Assembly: GCA_032160165.1 (NCBI GenBank)
Contig: JAVHWA010000047.1
Span: forward strand, 11,137 to 75,136
Length of the DNA stretch: 64,000 nt
Direction of reading: 5' to 3'
Source of the DNA: QHXM01 sp032160165
GTDB lineage: Bacteria; Acidobacteriota; Blastocatellia; Pyrinomonadales; Pyrinomonadaceae
Below are positions 1 through 8,873 of the stretch, one piece after another (the first letter of the stretch is position 1; each line of letters starts with the position of its first letter). Position numbers and translations under genes: made by a program. The notes beneath the pieces are model-generated. The model was not told where the DNA came from. It did not search any database and worked only from the letters and a program-made list of their open reading frames with translations.

Positions 1-1100
1 CCTTTGACGTCCGAATTCAGCTTGCCCTTGGTTTGTCCTTCGAACTGGGGCTGCGGGAGTTTCACGGAAATGACTGCGACCAGACCCTCGCGCACGTCGT
101 CTCCCGAGAGAGATCCTTTGAAGTTCTTGGCGATACCCGAAGATTGAGCGTAGGCGTTGATCGTGCGCGTAAAAGCCGAGCGGAACCCAGATAGATGAGT
201 TCCTCCGTCGACGGTATTGATGTTGTTCGCGAACGAATAGACCTTTTCGTCGTAACCGTCGTTGTATTGGATCGCAACTTCTATCGCCAGGACGTCTCCT
301 GTTCGCTCGAAGTAGATCGGTTTGTCGTGGAGGACGCTCTTGTTCTTGTTCAGGTGCTTCACGAATTCTGCGATCCCGCCCCTATAATAGAATTCGTGCG
401 AACGTTCTGTTTCCTCTCTTTCGTCCTTGATGGTGATGCGGATTCCTTTATTGAGAAACGCCTTCTCTCGCAAACGCTCCGACAGCTTATCAAAGCTGAA
501 TTTCGTCTCCGTAAAAATCTCAGTATCAGGCTTGAAGGTGATCTTCGTGCCGCGCTTGCGCGTCTTACCGGTTTGCTGGAGTTTCGCGGTTGGAATTCCG
601 CGCACATATTCCTGCTCGTATGTACTCCCGTCCCTCCAGATCTCGAGACGAAGCGTTTCAGCGAGAAAGTTAACGCACGACACGCCAACTCCATGAAGAC
701 CTCCGGAAACCTTGTAGGCGTTCGTGTCGAACTTACCTCCGGCGTGAAGCTTCGTCATCACCACCTCGGCCGCACTTCGCTTTTCTCCCTTGTGATAATC
801 AACCGGTATGCCTCGCCCGTTATCGATAACTGTGATCGAATCGTCCAGATGGATCGTTACTTCAACCGTGTCGCAATAACCGGCCAGGGCCTCGTCGATG
901 GAGTTATCAACCACTTCGTAAACCAGGTGATGAAGTCCAATCTCACCGGTCGAACCAATGTACATTGCCGGCCGTTTACGCACCGCGTCCCGGCCTTCCA
1001 GAACAGTTATAGACCCTGCGTCATACGCTACGTTCTTCTTCTTTGTTAATGTCGATGGTGCAGTCGCCAAAATAGTCTCCTCTGCCGATATCCTCGTCAT
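1..1100 (-). CDS. gyrB: DNA gyrase subunit B, 3' end cut by window edge
   Basis: ATPase subunit of the type II topoisomerase that introduces negative supercoils, working with GyrA. The reverse-strand translation shows the GHKL ATPase landmarks: a Y-AGSITVLEGRDAVRKRP segment near residue 25, then RPAMYIG, the VDNSIDEALAG helix, DNGRGIPVD and the GGLHGVGVS glycine loop. It continues to KLPQPQFEGQTKGKL, and the last 430 or so residues (TOPRIM and C-terminal parts) lie outside the window. I chose the ATG at 1100; an in-frame TTG about 30 bases further in has a better GAGGAG-type ribosome site and is a possible alternative. It follows recF by 58 bases on the same strand, the classic dnaA-dnaN-recF-gyrB order. 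Confidence 0.96.
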   Translation of the reverse strand, partial: MTRISAEETILATAPSTLTKKKNVAYDAGSITVLEGRDAVRKRPAMYIGSTGEIGLHHLVYEVVDNSIDEALAGYCDTVEVTIHLDDSITVIDNGRGIPVDYHKGEKRSAAEVVMTKLHAGGKFDTNAYKVSGGLHGVGVSCVNFLAETLRLEIWRDGSTYEQEYVRGIPTAKLQQTGKTRKRGTKITFKPDTEIFTETKFSFDKLSERLREKAFLNKGIRITIKDEREETERSHEFYYRGGIAEFVKHLNKNKSVLHDKPIYFERTGDVLAIEVAIQYNDGYDEKVYSFANNINTVDGGTHLSGFRSAFTRTINAYAQSSGIAKNFKGSLSGDDVREGLVAVISVKLPQPQFEGQTKGKLNSDVK

Positions 1101-1158
1101 AAATCTCGTGCCCACCTAGTCTCAATCGACTCGCGATCCGTTGTGCGATTCTCGCGAA

Positions 1159-2310
1159 TTAAACGCTCTCAAGTCCTCCCGCGGAAGAGGATAATAGCCC
1201 TGCGATCGAAGCCTCAGCTATGATGACGCCCTCTGTCACCTGGTACACACTCGCCTGGTGGACAAACTGTTCGACCAGACTTTCTTTGGAGGTCGTGATA
1301 AATGTTTGAGTACGGCCTTCGAGGTGTTCCAGCAAGTATCTTATACGCTTTCGATCCAGCTCTGCATCCACATCATCGATGAGGAAAAGTGGATATTCAT
1401 TGTGCCAAGAATAATACAACGAAATCGCTGCTAAATCAAGTATTATCAATGCGCTACGCTGCTGTCCGGAACTCCCAAATGGCCGCATTTCTCTCCCGTC
1501 AAATAAGATCTCAAGATCATCTCGGTGCGGCCCCACCAGGGAATATCCCGCGATAATCTCCGCTTGCAGGCGCAAGCGCAAACGATCGGCTATCAGCGAT
1601 TCATAGTCGCTCAAATCGCCCTTGCCTTCCAGAGCAGAGACGTATCGGATGCTGATCTCCTCGCCCTCAAACAAGCGCTTCTCCAACGCTCCATTTAACC
1701 GGTCGACATAGTCGATGCGTGAGCGATGAATCTCGCTTCCTAACTTGATCAACTGCTCGTTCCAGGGGGCAATAATTTCCCCGGCCTGCTCGTAGCTCAT
1801 TTCGAGCGCCGAGGCGTCTTGCAGGAGGCGGTTTTTTTGCTTAAGAACGCGGTTATAGTCAGCCAGTGTTTGAACGTAGGAGTGGTGTAAGGAGATGACC
1901 CCTCGGTCAAGAAACTTTCTTCGAGCTTCCGGCATGCCGCGGACTATGTCCATGTCTGCAGCGGTGAAAGCAACTGTATGAAGCTGTCCCAGATAACGCG
2001 CCACCGTCTCTCGTTTTCCATTTACCGTAAGTGCTTTTGTCGACCCCTGAATGCTTAACTGCATCTCACGCTGGATTCCGGTGCCATGGGTCACGCTCCC
2101 GCGCACGACCGCCAGATCCTCGCCAAATCGTATCGTCTCTTGCAGGCGCTGGGTCCGAAATGATTTGCTTGTTGCCAGTAGGTAGATGGCTTCGAGCCAG
2201 TTGGTTTTGCCTTGGCCATTGTCTCCGAAGATGATATTCAGGCCCTTGCTCCAGGCTACTTTACTGTTCAGATTTCGGAAGTTTATTACGTCGAGTGAAT
2301 CGAGGAGCAT
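1159..2310 (-). CDS. recF: DNA replication and repair protein RecF
   Basis: SMC-like ATPase that helps load RecA onto gapped DNA at stalled forks. The protein is 383 residues, normal for the family. It opens with the typical LDVINFRN segment, has the Walker A motif GDNGQGKTN near residues 30-38, the signature SSGQQRSA near 280 and the Walker B region LFLIDDVDAELD near 315. It lies 236 bases downstream of dnaN, with a terminator-like hairpin between them, so it may have its own promoter. gyrB follows on the same strand. Confidence 0.96.
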   Translation of the reverse strand: MLLDSLDVINFRNLNSKVAWSKGLNIIFGDNGQGKTNWLEAIYLLATSKSFRTQRLQETIRFGEDLAVVRGSVTHGTGIQREMQLSIQGSTKALTVNGKRETVARYLGQLHTVAFTAADMDIVRGMPEARRKFLDRGVISLHHSYVQTLADYNRVLKQKNRLLQDASALEMSYEQAGEIIAPWNEQLIKLGSEIHRSRIDYVDRLNGALEKRLFEGEEISIRYVSALEGKGDLSDYESLIADRLRLRLQAEIIAGYSLVGPHRDDLEILFDGREMRPFGSSGQQRSALIILDLAAISLYYSWHNEYPLFLIDDVDAELDRKRIRYLLEHLEGRTQTFITTSKESLVEQFVHQASVYQVTEGVIIAEASIAGLLSSSAGGLESV

Positions 2311-2478
2311 GGGGTGATTTTATCACATGGATGCGCCGTCGGGACTCCGTACTCCCCGCGGCTGGATAACTGTCAAACGACCGATTGATGCTCCGCTTGG
2401 GTGAAGAGTAGCGTCCGGACTTGAAACGTTTGAGGTTCGCTAGAGTACGGGCCCGCATGGTGTGTATTTCCGCGGTGC

Positions 2479-2518
2479 GAAAAAATACTGGCGGCCTCGC
2501 GAGAAAGCGAGCCGCCAA
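2479..2518 (-). terminator. Rho-independent terminator after dnaN
   Basis: Reading the minus strand just after dnaN, a GC-rich arm (GGCGGCTCGC) is followed by a 5-6 base loop and an almost exact complement (GCGAGGCCGCC), then a run of T. The hairpin lies about 30 bases past the dnaN stop codon and would separate dnaN from recF transcription. Confidence 0.75.
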
Positions 2519-2546
2519 TATATCCCACCTTAACTATCTGCGCGCT

Positions 2547-3665
2547 TCAAATCCGCATCGGCATAATGACGTACTTGTAATCGTAGTCGGGCTCCTGCGC
2601 TGGACGTAATTGGGCCTGAGAGTTGCCATCCTTGAACTCAAAGCTCACCGACGTATCCCCTACTACATTGAGGAAGTCTTGCAGGTATTGAGCGTTGAAG
2701 CCGATCTCTATTTCATCCCCTGCGTATTCTGTTGCGATCGTTTCCTGCGCTTCACCTTCCTCTGCGCTCTGGGAACTGATCTGCAATAGATTTGGTAGGA
2801 AGCGGAATCGAATCGAGTGAGATCGGTCGTCGGCCAATATCGCGACTCGACGAATTGCATTGTTGAGGACAGAGGCTTCGAATGTAACGGACTTGTCATT
2901 TCCCTTCGGCATCACCATTTCATAATTCGGAAACTGGCCGGAGAGCTTTTTTGAAACCAACAGCCGCGGACCAACTTCGAAGTAGATATGGTTTTCGTCA
3001 GCCCCCAAGCCGATCGGACCCTCAAAGGACGTCGAGAGTTTGGTGAGCTCCGCCAACGTCTTTCGTGGTATCAGGGCGTCCAAGCCCTCCTCCTCCGGCG
3101 TCTTTGTTCCCAGATCCACACGGGCGACGTATGCCAGACGGTGTCCGTCGGTTGTAATCATTCGAGCGCCCGTTCCATCAACGACAAACTTCGCGCCGGA
3201 AAGTGTATACCTCGACTCTTCCTGGGTAATTGAAAAGATCGTACGGTCTATGAAGGTTTTGAAGACATCAGACGGAAACGACAAGGGAGCCGATTTGCTG
3301 CTTGGTACTTCGGGAAAGCTCTCACGTGGCAGGCCAGGGATCCTTGATCGAAAGTTTTCGCAGTCGACCGATACCCAATCATTTTCTTCCTTGCGAAATT
3401 TAATGATTGAGTCCGGAAGCAAACGCGAAATATCGAACAATTTCCGAGCTTGTACACACATGGAACCTGGCGACTTGATATCGTCAGCTTCCGTCTCGCA
3501 ACGTATGGTCACATCCAAATCTGTTCCGACGATTCGAATAGTACTCTCTCCAACTGATTCGATCAGTATGTTGGAAAGCGCGGGGATAGTGTTTTTTCTT
3601 TCTACCACCCCTTGAACGAATCCTAGTTCCTTTAAAAGTGCATTCCTGTTGACACTAAATTCCAT
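2547..3665 (-). CDS. dnaN: DNA polymerase III beta subunit (sliding clamp)
   Basis: Ring-shaped processivity clamp of the replicative polymerase. At 372 residues it has the usual length. The N-terminus MEFSVNRNALLKELGFVQGV, the TIPALSNILIES segment near residue 30, the TDGHRLAY motif near 170 and the C-terminal end YKYVIMPMRI are all characteristic. It is transcribed leftward, away from oriC, so it is co-oriented with replication, and it is separated from dnaA by the 364-base origin region. Confidence 0.97.
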   Translation of the reverse strand: MEFSVNRNALLKELGFVQGVVERKNTIPALSNILIESVGESTIRIVGTDLDVTIRCETEADDIKSPGSMCVQARKLFDISRLLPDSIIKFRKEENDWVSVDCENFRSRIPGLPRESFPEVPSSKSAPLSFPSDVFKTFIDRTIFSITQEESRYTLSGAKFVVDGTGARMITTDGHRLAYVARVDLGTKTPEEEGLDALIPRKTLAELTKLSTSFEGPIGLGADENHIYFEVGPRLLVSKKLSGQFPNYEMVMPKGNDKSVTFEASVLNNAIRRVAILADDRSHSIRFRFLPNLLQISSQSAEEGEAQETIATEYAGDEIEIGFNAQYLQDFLNVVGDTSVSFEFKDGNSQAQLRPAQEPDYDYKYVIMPMRI

Positions 3666-3721
3666 TTTCGGACTCCCTGAGTTATCTGCAGAGCGAACAC
3701 CCTCTGTTGGTTGATTTGTCT

Positions 3722-4008
3722 TTCACTACTTATTCTAATTACAAATCAAATAATATTAATAGTAGTAGTAGTAGGGCCTGTGGAAATGTGGAAAAGCCGC
3801 CTTACTGCTGGCCCTAAACGAGATGATTTCCACACCCCCTCTGGAAATCTCTGTGGAAATTTGCACCTCTCCTGTGGAAATCCCTGGCTCGAACCACTAT
3901 CGTTAGATTTCCACAGGGACGTTCATTCAGCGTCTGTGGAAATGTGGAAATCTTCAAGCTAAAACCTACATATAAAGAGCTTAATAGAAAACAATGCTGT
4001 GGAAAAAC
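3722..4008. other. oriC: dnaA-dnaN intergenic DnaA-box array
   Basis: Likely replication origin. I count nine 9-mers matching TGTGGAAAT/TGTGGAAAA or their complement, at about 3779, 3787, 3826, 3852, 3873, 3907, 3935, 3943 and 3998. Two pairs overlap by one base (3779/3787 and 3935/3943). An AT-rich stretch at 3731-3760 would be the duplex unwinding element. Its position between dnaA and dnaN and the divergence of flanking gene orientation (leftward genes to the left, rightward from rpmH) support origin function. The boxes are the TTTCCACA variant rather than the E. coli TTATCCACA. Confidence 0.88.
3760..3774. promoter_or_regulatory. DnaA-trio element of the basal unwinding system
   Basis: Five consecutive TAG trinucleotides lie between an AT-rich stretch (3731-3760) and a GGGCC spacer that abuts two overlapping DnaA boxes at 3779-3795. 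Read on the complementary strand the order is DnaA boxes, GC spacer, CTA repeats, AT-rich DNA. This is the architecture described for the Bacillus subtilis basal origin unwinding region, where DnaA filaments contact trios. Assignment rests on sequence layout only. Confidence 0.72.
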
Positions 4009-4029
4009 CGTGCAGGGAATCGTCCATAA

Positions 4030-5502
4030 CTACTTGCACAAGCTATCCATAAGGTCGCTAACCACCCTGTGGAAGTTCTGATCCTTGAGAACGAGTCCTT
4101 CGATCTTGTCTACCGAGTGAATCACTGTCGTATGATGCTTCCCCCCGAACTCTCTACCTATCTCCGGGTAACTGTGCCGAGTGAGACGTTTACATAGATA
4201 CATAGCAACCTGTCGAGGGACGGCAATATGTCGCGAGTTGTTTTTTGAGTTCAGTTCATCGACTCGAAGTCGGTAATGAGAGGCAACGACTTGTTGGATC
4301 TGGTCGATGGTGATGCCAGCCGGCTGATCGTCCTCAGCGATGTTTCGAATAGCGTCCTGTGCCAGCATCTTTGAAATCGGAAGTCCACGCAAGGATGAAA
4401 TTGCTACTAGCCTCACGAGGGAACCTTCCAACTCGCGAATGTTGCTCTTGACCTTGCTAGCTATAAAGAACGCAACATCATCAGGCAGAACAACTCCATC
4501 CAAATCAGCCTTCCGCTTCAGTATGGCGACCTTGGTTTCAAGGTCTGGTGGCTCCATATCCGCGATCAAGCCCCATTCAAAACGTGAATGTAGACGTTCT
4601 TCCAATGTTGGAATTTCCCTGGGCGGACAGTCCGAGGAAATTACGATTTGCTTCTGACCATCGTACAGTGCATTAAAGGTGTGAAAAAATTCTTCCTGCG
4701 TCCGTTCCTTGCCCGCCATAAACTGAATGTCGTCCATCAGCAACACGTCGATGGAACGGTACTTTTCGCGAAATGTCTGCGTCTTATCGTATCGAATCGC
4801 GTTGATTAACTCGTTCATGAATTTTTCGGCTGAAATATAAGAGAGCCGAAGGTGGCGATTGCGAGTCTTGATTTCGTGTCCAGCCGCATGCATCAGATGG
4901 GTCTTTCCGAGGCCGACACCTCCATATATGTAGAGAGGGTTGTAAGTTTTGCCCGGTGACTCTGCGATGGCTTGGGAAGCAGCGTGCGCAAATTGATTGC
5001 ACGAACCAACCACAAACGTTTGAAAGGTGTACTTCGGATTGAGCGATAGCTCAATGGGCTCGATGTCTACGAACGTGGTAGCACCGATGGTCCCGGACAC
5101 CAGGCGATCAGACTCCGCAGTTTCCAATAAGGTCAGCAGACTGGACGGACTGCTGTGCCCTCTCCTCGGACCCGATCGACTTGAGTCGAAGTCCTCCGTG
5201 ACTCGACCCTCTGCCTCAAACGATTCCGGGCCAGGGGATTGTTCTTCCTCTACACTCCAATCGACGTGGTAGTCCGTGAGGTTCACTTCCTCGAGCGAGT
5301 CAACCAGAACTTCTGAATAGTTGGAACTAACCCAGTCCCGAATCACTTGGTTCGGAGCGTGCAGATGCAGAACTTGCCCGGAATCATCACAGCCATCAAA
5401 TCTAATGGGGCGAAACCACGTGTCGAAGCTCTGACGGTTTAGTCGCTTCTCGACCGCATGGAGAATGTTAGTCCAGAGGCTGTTTTCGAGTACTGTGCTC
5501 AT
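4030..5502 (-). CDS. dnaA: Chromosomal replication initiator DnaA
   Basis: AAA+ initiator that binds the DnaA boxes and melts oriC. The 490-residue protein has an N-terminal domain I (LWTNILHAVEKRLNRQSFDTW), a long acidic/serine-rich linker (about residues 85-145), the Walker A motif GGVGLGKTH near residues 194-202 and Walker B VLLMDDIQF. The C-terminal domain IV carries the signature GGKHHTTVIHSVDKI. The linker is somewhat longer than in many DnaA proteins. DnaA-box clusters lie on both sides, suggesting autoregulation as well as origin function. Confidence 0.97.
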   Translation of the reverse strand: MSTVLENSLWTNILHAVEKRLNRQSFDTWFRPIRFDGCDDSGQVLHLHAPNQVIRDWVSSNYSEVLVDSLEEVNLTDYHVDWSVEEEQSPGPESFEAEGRVTEDFDSSRSGPRRGHSSPSSLLTLLETAESDRLVSGTIGATTFVDIEPIELSLNPKYTFQTFVVGSCNQFAHAASQAIAESPGKTYNPLYIYGGVGLGKTHLMHAAGHEIKTRNRHLRLSYISAEKFMNELINAIRYDKTQTFREKYRSIDVLLMDDIQFMAGKERTQEEFFHTFNALYDGQKQIVISSDCPPREIPTLEERLHSRFEWGLIADMEPPDLETKVAILKRKADLDGVVLPDDVAFFIASKVKSNIRELEGSLVRLVAISSLRGLPISKMLAQDAIRNIAEDDQPAGITIDQIQQVVASHYRLRVDELNSKNNSRHIAVPRQVAMYLCKRLTRHSYPEIGREFGGKHHTTVIHSVDKIEGLVLKDQNFHRVVSDLMDSLCK

Positions 5503-5652
5503 GATCTATGCACCAATGGAGTAATAGAAAAATGGAGACCGTTGGCCACGTCGAGAATTCGTACACGCTGCCGCTCTCTGTGGCTCACGCTTTTCTTTGA
5601 GTAACTTTACGGAAGGTGTTGCAAACGCGCCCGTTGGTCTTTCACGGAGCCC

Positions 5653-5686
5653 TTTTCCACAGGGTTTTCCACAAGGCTGTGGAAAA
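5653..5686. promoter_or_regulatory. Three DnaA boxes upstream of dnaA
   Basis: Two direct TTTTCCACA 9-mers (5653, 5665) and one inverted TGTGGAAAA (5678) lie about 150-180 bases upstream of the dnaA start, followed by an AT-rich stretch up to about 5735. They probably mediate DnaA autoregulation or form a second part of a bipartite origin. The rest of the 5503-6085 gap holds only a promoter for rpmH and no convincing gene; a 106-codon open frame there has no recognisable features. Confidence 0.75.
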
Positions 5687-6020
5687 CATATCAGACTTAA
5701 AGTAACGCTTTAAAGATTTATTTTTCAATCACTTACAGGCGGCCATGACCTCCAAAACGGGGCGGAGACTAGCACACCGTGTAAATAGAAAGCAAGAGAA
5801 ATCCACAGGCCCTTCGAAAAAAGATGGTGAGGGCAAGTTGGTGTGCATGGTCCCCAACCAGATCGGGCGGGAGGCCTTGAGCGAACCGAATCAATACGAT
5901 TTCAAAATGGTTCCGGAAAGCAATTCTTGGGTCAGTCAGTCGCAAATCGAGAGCGTGGAGAGTCTTATGCTGAGAGGACGCGCTTGCTTGAGATGCTCTC
6001 TGATTTTTATCGTCCGTTTC

Positions 6021-6049
6021 TTGACAGAACGTAAATGCGCAGTTAGTCT
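6021..6049 (+). promoter_or_regulatory. Sigma-70-type promoter for rpmH-rnpA
   Basis: A perfect -35 hexamer TTGACA (6021-6026), a 17-base spacer and a TAGTCT -10-like hexamer (6044-6049) lie about 40 bases upstream of the rpmH start codon. Confidence 0.6.
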
Positions 6050-6085
6050 TACTCTTTTCGTCTGAATGGAGAGTTCTGCACAATT

Positions 6086-6232
6086 ATGACTAAGCGTACA
6101 TTCCAACCGAACAATAGGCGACGTGCAAAGACCCATGGTTTTCGAGCCCGCATGGCGACGAAGAATGGGCGCCTCGTTCTTAAGAGGCGTCGCTCCAAGG
6201 GACGTAAGCGTCTGACTCCGTCGCATTACTAG
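6086..6232 (+). CDS. rpmH: 50S ribosomal protein L34
   Basis: Small basic large-subunit ribosomal protein of 48 residues. The translation begins MTKRTFQPNNRRRAKTHGF, contains the family hallmark GFRARMATKNGR and ends in an arginine/lysine-rich tail. It lies immediately before rnpA, the arrangement found at most bacterial origins. The start codon is ATG; no other in-frame start fits the family. Confidence 0.96.
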   Translation: MTKRTFQPNNRRRAKTHGFRARMATKNGRLVLKRRRSKGRKRLTPSHY

Positions 6233-6250
6233 TCGGCAGGTGTTTCTTAA

Positions 6251-6610
6251 ATGCATCTGCGTACTTCCAGGGAGTTCCGTAGAGTCTATTCAATCGGCAA
6301 GCGATACGACGGCGCACATATGACAGCCTTCGTACAACCCAATGGCCTAGAGCGTCATAGGTTGGGCATAACCGCTTCTCGCAAGGCGATCGGGAACTCG
6401 GTAGAACGCAATCGCTGTAAAAGATTACTTCGTGAGACGTTTCGCGTAAGCGAGCCCGCACTCGAAGGGTTGAAGTTCAGGAACGACTGGGTACTGAATG
6501 CTCGACGGTCGTTGTTGCAGGTGAAACTCGCGTCGTCGCTCGAGGACTTCCACCGCATCCTGGCTCGCGTTATGAGCGACGAATATGAACTCGAACGTGG
6601 AGTAGTTTGA
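6251..6610 (+). CDS. rnpA: Ribonuclease P protein component
   Basis: Protein cofactor of the RNase P ribozyme, which matures tRNA 5' ends. The 119-residue basic protein has LRTSREFRRVY at the N-terminus, GITASRKAIGNSVERNR as the central RNR signature (about residues 40-57) and KRLLRETFR after it. It follows rpmH by 18 bases and its TGA stop directly abuts the GTG start of yidD. Confidence 0.95.
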   Translation: MHLRTSREFRRVYSIGKRYDGAHMTAFVQPNGLERHRLGITASRKAIGNSVERNRCKRLLRETFRVSEPALEGLKFRNDWVLNARRSLLQVKLASSLEDFHRILARVMSDEYELERGVV

Positions 6611-6826
6611 GTGAGGACATTCCTCGTCGCACTTTTGAGGTTTTATAAGGCGACTATCTCGCCCTTTCTCCCACCGTCTTGTCGATTTGTTCCCACTTGT
6701 TCAGAGTATGCGCGTGAGGCGATCGAACGTTATGGAAGTTTGCGCGGCACATGGATGAGTTTGCGGCGCCTTTTGCGTTGTCAGCCTTTCCACACAGGCG
6801 GGTATGATCCGGTGGAAAAGGAGTGA
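6611..6826 (+). CDS. yidD: Membrane protein insertion efficiency factor YidD
   Basis: Small membrane-associated protein that helps YidC-dependent insertion. At 71 residues it has the family motifs FYKATISPFLPPSCRF, PTCSEYAREAIERYG and the C-terminal GGYDPV. The start is GTG at 6611, immediately after the rnpA stop codon, implying translational coupling. yidC follows 60 bases later. Confidence 0.93.
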   Translation: MRTFLVALLRFYKATISPFLPPSCRFVPTCSEYAREAIERYGSLRGTWMSLRRLLRCQPFHTGGYDPVEKE

Positions 6827-6886
6827 AGAGACAGATGAACTCGGAGCTATCTCGGTTCATTTCATAAAAGATCAGACTTTAAGTCG

Positions 6887-8824
6887 ATGGATAAACAACG
6901 ATTTCTTATCGCAATAGTACTCTCAGCGGCAATCCTTTTTGGGTGGAGCCTGCTCTTTCCTGTTAAGCGCCCACAACCAGCCAGCAACGCCAACGCGAAT
7001 ACGACACCCTCGGAACAGAAACCTTCCCCGTCGCCGAGTCTGGTGGATAAGGCCCGTCCCCAGGGTGTAGGCGCATCGACCGACATTTCCTCGGATCCGA
7101 TCAGCCCTAAAACAATCACTGTGACAACTCCGCTGTACAAAGTAGCGCTGAACAATCAGGGAGCTGTCGCCCAAAGCTGGATCATCACACATGACAAGAA
7201 TGATCGTCAGCTGTATTCAGTAGGCGCTACGAAGGAAAGATCAAAACCCGAACTCGAGCTGGTCAATCCAGATGGTGCGAAGTTCGGTGAGTATCCTCTT
7301 CGAATTCAAATTGCCGGCGCCGACCAGTTTGACGAAAGAAATGTGCTGCTCCGATCAAGAAACTATGAGATTAAGTCGGTTAAGATCAACGACGACCTAA
7401 TAGATCTGAGTGACGACAAACTCGAAATCAACCAGACATCATCAGGAACCATAGAATTTCTGATGAATGTTGATTACACGCTCGAGGGAAAGAAGAACAG
7501 ACTCGAAGTTACGAAGATCGTAACTTTTTACGCGGACCAATATTTCGCGGACGTCAAAGTATCGCTCAAGCAAAGTGCGGTAGCCGGCGATCGCGAAAAT
7601 GAGACTGTAGTCGAAACCAGCCCCATTCACTTACTAATTGGACCCAGCATCGGTGACCAGGGAATTCCGTCTTATAGCTTCTATTCAATTCCGCCCGAAG
7701 GAATCGGGACCGTTGGTACAGACGTGCTTCGTAGTCGCGCCGTCTCTATTAACCAACAACACTCAGATAAGCTCTCAGTGCCCGGGGTGGTGGATTGGGC
7801 CGGTGTCGGCGACACCTACTTCGCTATGGTTGCTGTTCCTTCGAAACCAGCGCAAGGTGCGGAGCTTCAATACCGCACGGCGATGGTTGAACACGAAACT
7901 GTCGACGCCAAGGGACAGAAACGAGTAGAACCCAGGTATCTCGTCACGGCCTACGTTCCTATTCCGGCCGATGGGTCGTTCACAAGAGTATACGCTGGAC
8001 CTAAGGACCATTATTTACTTCAGGAGGCGAACGCAAAAGTTAGTCAAGCGGTCGGTCGTCAAGTTGATCTGGAAGGCATGATCGACTATGGCTTTTTGAG
8101 CTGGATGTCTCGTCCTCTGGCCGTTCCGATCTTGTGGAGCATCAAGTTCCTTTACAGACTAACCGGAAGCTATGGCATCGCGATCATCCTTTTCACTATC
8201 GTGATCTATTCGCTCTTCTTCCCCTTGAAATGGCGCTCGTCGAGAGCCATGAAGAAAGCGCAAAAGCTCGCGCCGCGGATGAAGGAGTTGCAAGAGAAGA
8301 TCAAGGGCATGAAGAAGACGGATCCGCGCCTCAAGGATTTGCAGGTTGAGCAAATGCGCTTGATGAAGGAGGGTAATCCCCTTGGCGGCTGCCTTCCTCT
8401 CTTAATTCAAATGCCATTTCTCTTCGCGCTTTACCGTGCTATTACAATTTCGATCGATTTTCGACAGGCGTCGTTCTTATGGATTCCCGACTTGTCGGCC
8501 CCCGAGCCAACAGTGATTCACGTTCTACCTCTACTGATGGCGGGATCGATGATGGTGTTGCAATTGATTACTCCTGCTCCATCGGCTGACCCTATGCAAC
8601 GCAAATTGATGGCGATCGGCATGCCGATGTTAATGCTGTGGATGCTCTGGAGCGCCCCCGCAGGGTTGCTCGTTTACTGGCTAGTGGGAAATATTGTGGG
8701 CTTTGCTCAACAGTTCATCATCAACCGCCTGACAAAAACGGAAGATAACCAGCCACCACCGACAGGGAACAAAGCGCAATCGCGTACGACTAAGAAGCTT
8801 AGCCCACGGGTCTCGCAGACATAA
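6887..8824 (+). CDS. yidC: Membrane protein insertase YidC
   Basis: Inner-membrane insertase/chaperone acting with or without SecYEG. The 645-residue protein has an N-terminal membrane anchor (RFLIAIVLSAAILFGWSLLF, residues 5-24), a proline/serine-rich linker, a large periplasmic beta domain (about residues 80-370) and the conserved C-terminal five-helix core with GGCLPLLIQMPFLFALYRA near 505. The overall plan is the Gram-negative (diderm) type. A 7-bp hairpin in the short gap to jag is too weak to call a terminator. Confidence 0.95.
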   Translation: MDKQRFLIAIVLSAAILFGWSLLFPVKRPQPASNANANTTPSEQKPSPSPSLVDKARPQGVGASTDISSDPISPKTITVTTPLYKVALNNQGAVAQSWIITHDKNDRQLYSVGATKERSKPELELVNPDGAKFGEYPLRIQIAGADQFDERNVLLRSRNYEIKSVKINDDLIDLSDDKLEINQTSSGTIEFLMNVDYTLEGKKNRLEVTKIVTFYADQYFADVKVSLKQSAVAGDRENETVVETSPIHLLIGPSIGDQGIPSYSFYSIPPEGIGTVGTDVLRSRAVSINQQHSDKLSVPGVVDWAGVGDTYFAMVAVPSKPAQGAELQYRTAMVEHETVDAKGQKRVEPRYLVTAYVPIPADGSFTRVYAGPKDHYLLQEANAKVSQAVGRQVDLEGMIDYGFLSWMSRPLAVPILWSIKFLYRLTGSYGIAIILFTIVIYSLFFPLKWRSSRAMKKAQKLAPRMKELQEKIKGMKKTDPRLKDLQVEQMRLMKEGNPLGGCLPLLIQMPFLFALYRAITISIDFRQASFLWIPDLSAPEPTVIHVLPLLMAGSMMVLQLITPAPSADPMQRKLMAIGMPMLMLWMLWSAPAGLLVYWLVGNIVGFAQQFIINRLTKTEDNQPPPTGNKAQSRTTKKLSPRVSQT

Positions 8825-8873
8825 CGCAATCAATCAGGCCGCTGGTTGCGTTCTCCGAAGGTTGCTTTGAACG

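Noticed and set aside
195..1049. 284-codon open frame on the plus strand
   Set aside because: It is the antisense of gyrB, whose conserved motifs are all on the minus strand.
5745..6065. 106-codon open frame between dnaA and rpmH
   Set aside because: No recognisable protein features, poor start context, and it overlaps the rpmH promoter.
8825..8855. Inverted repeat AACGCAA/TTGCGTT after yidC as a terminator
   Set aside because: Only 7 bp with a 16-base loop and no T-run; the two genes are probably co-transcribed.
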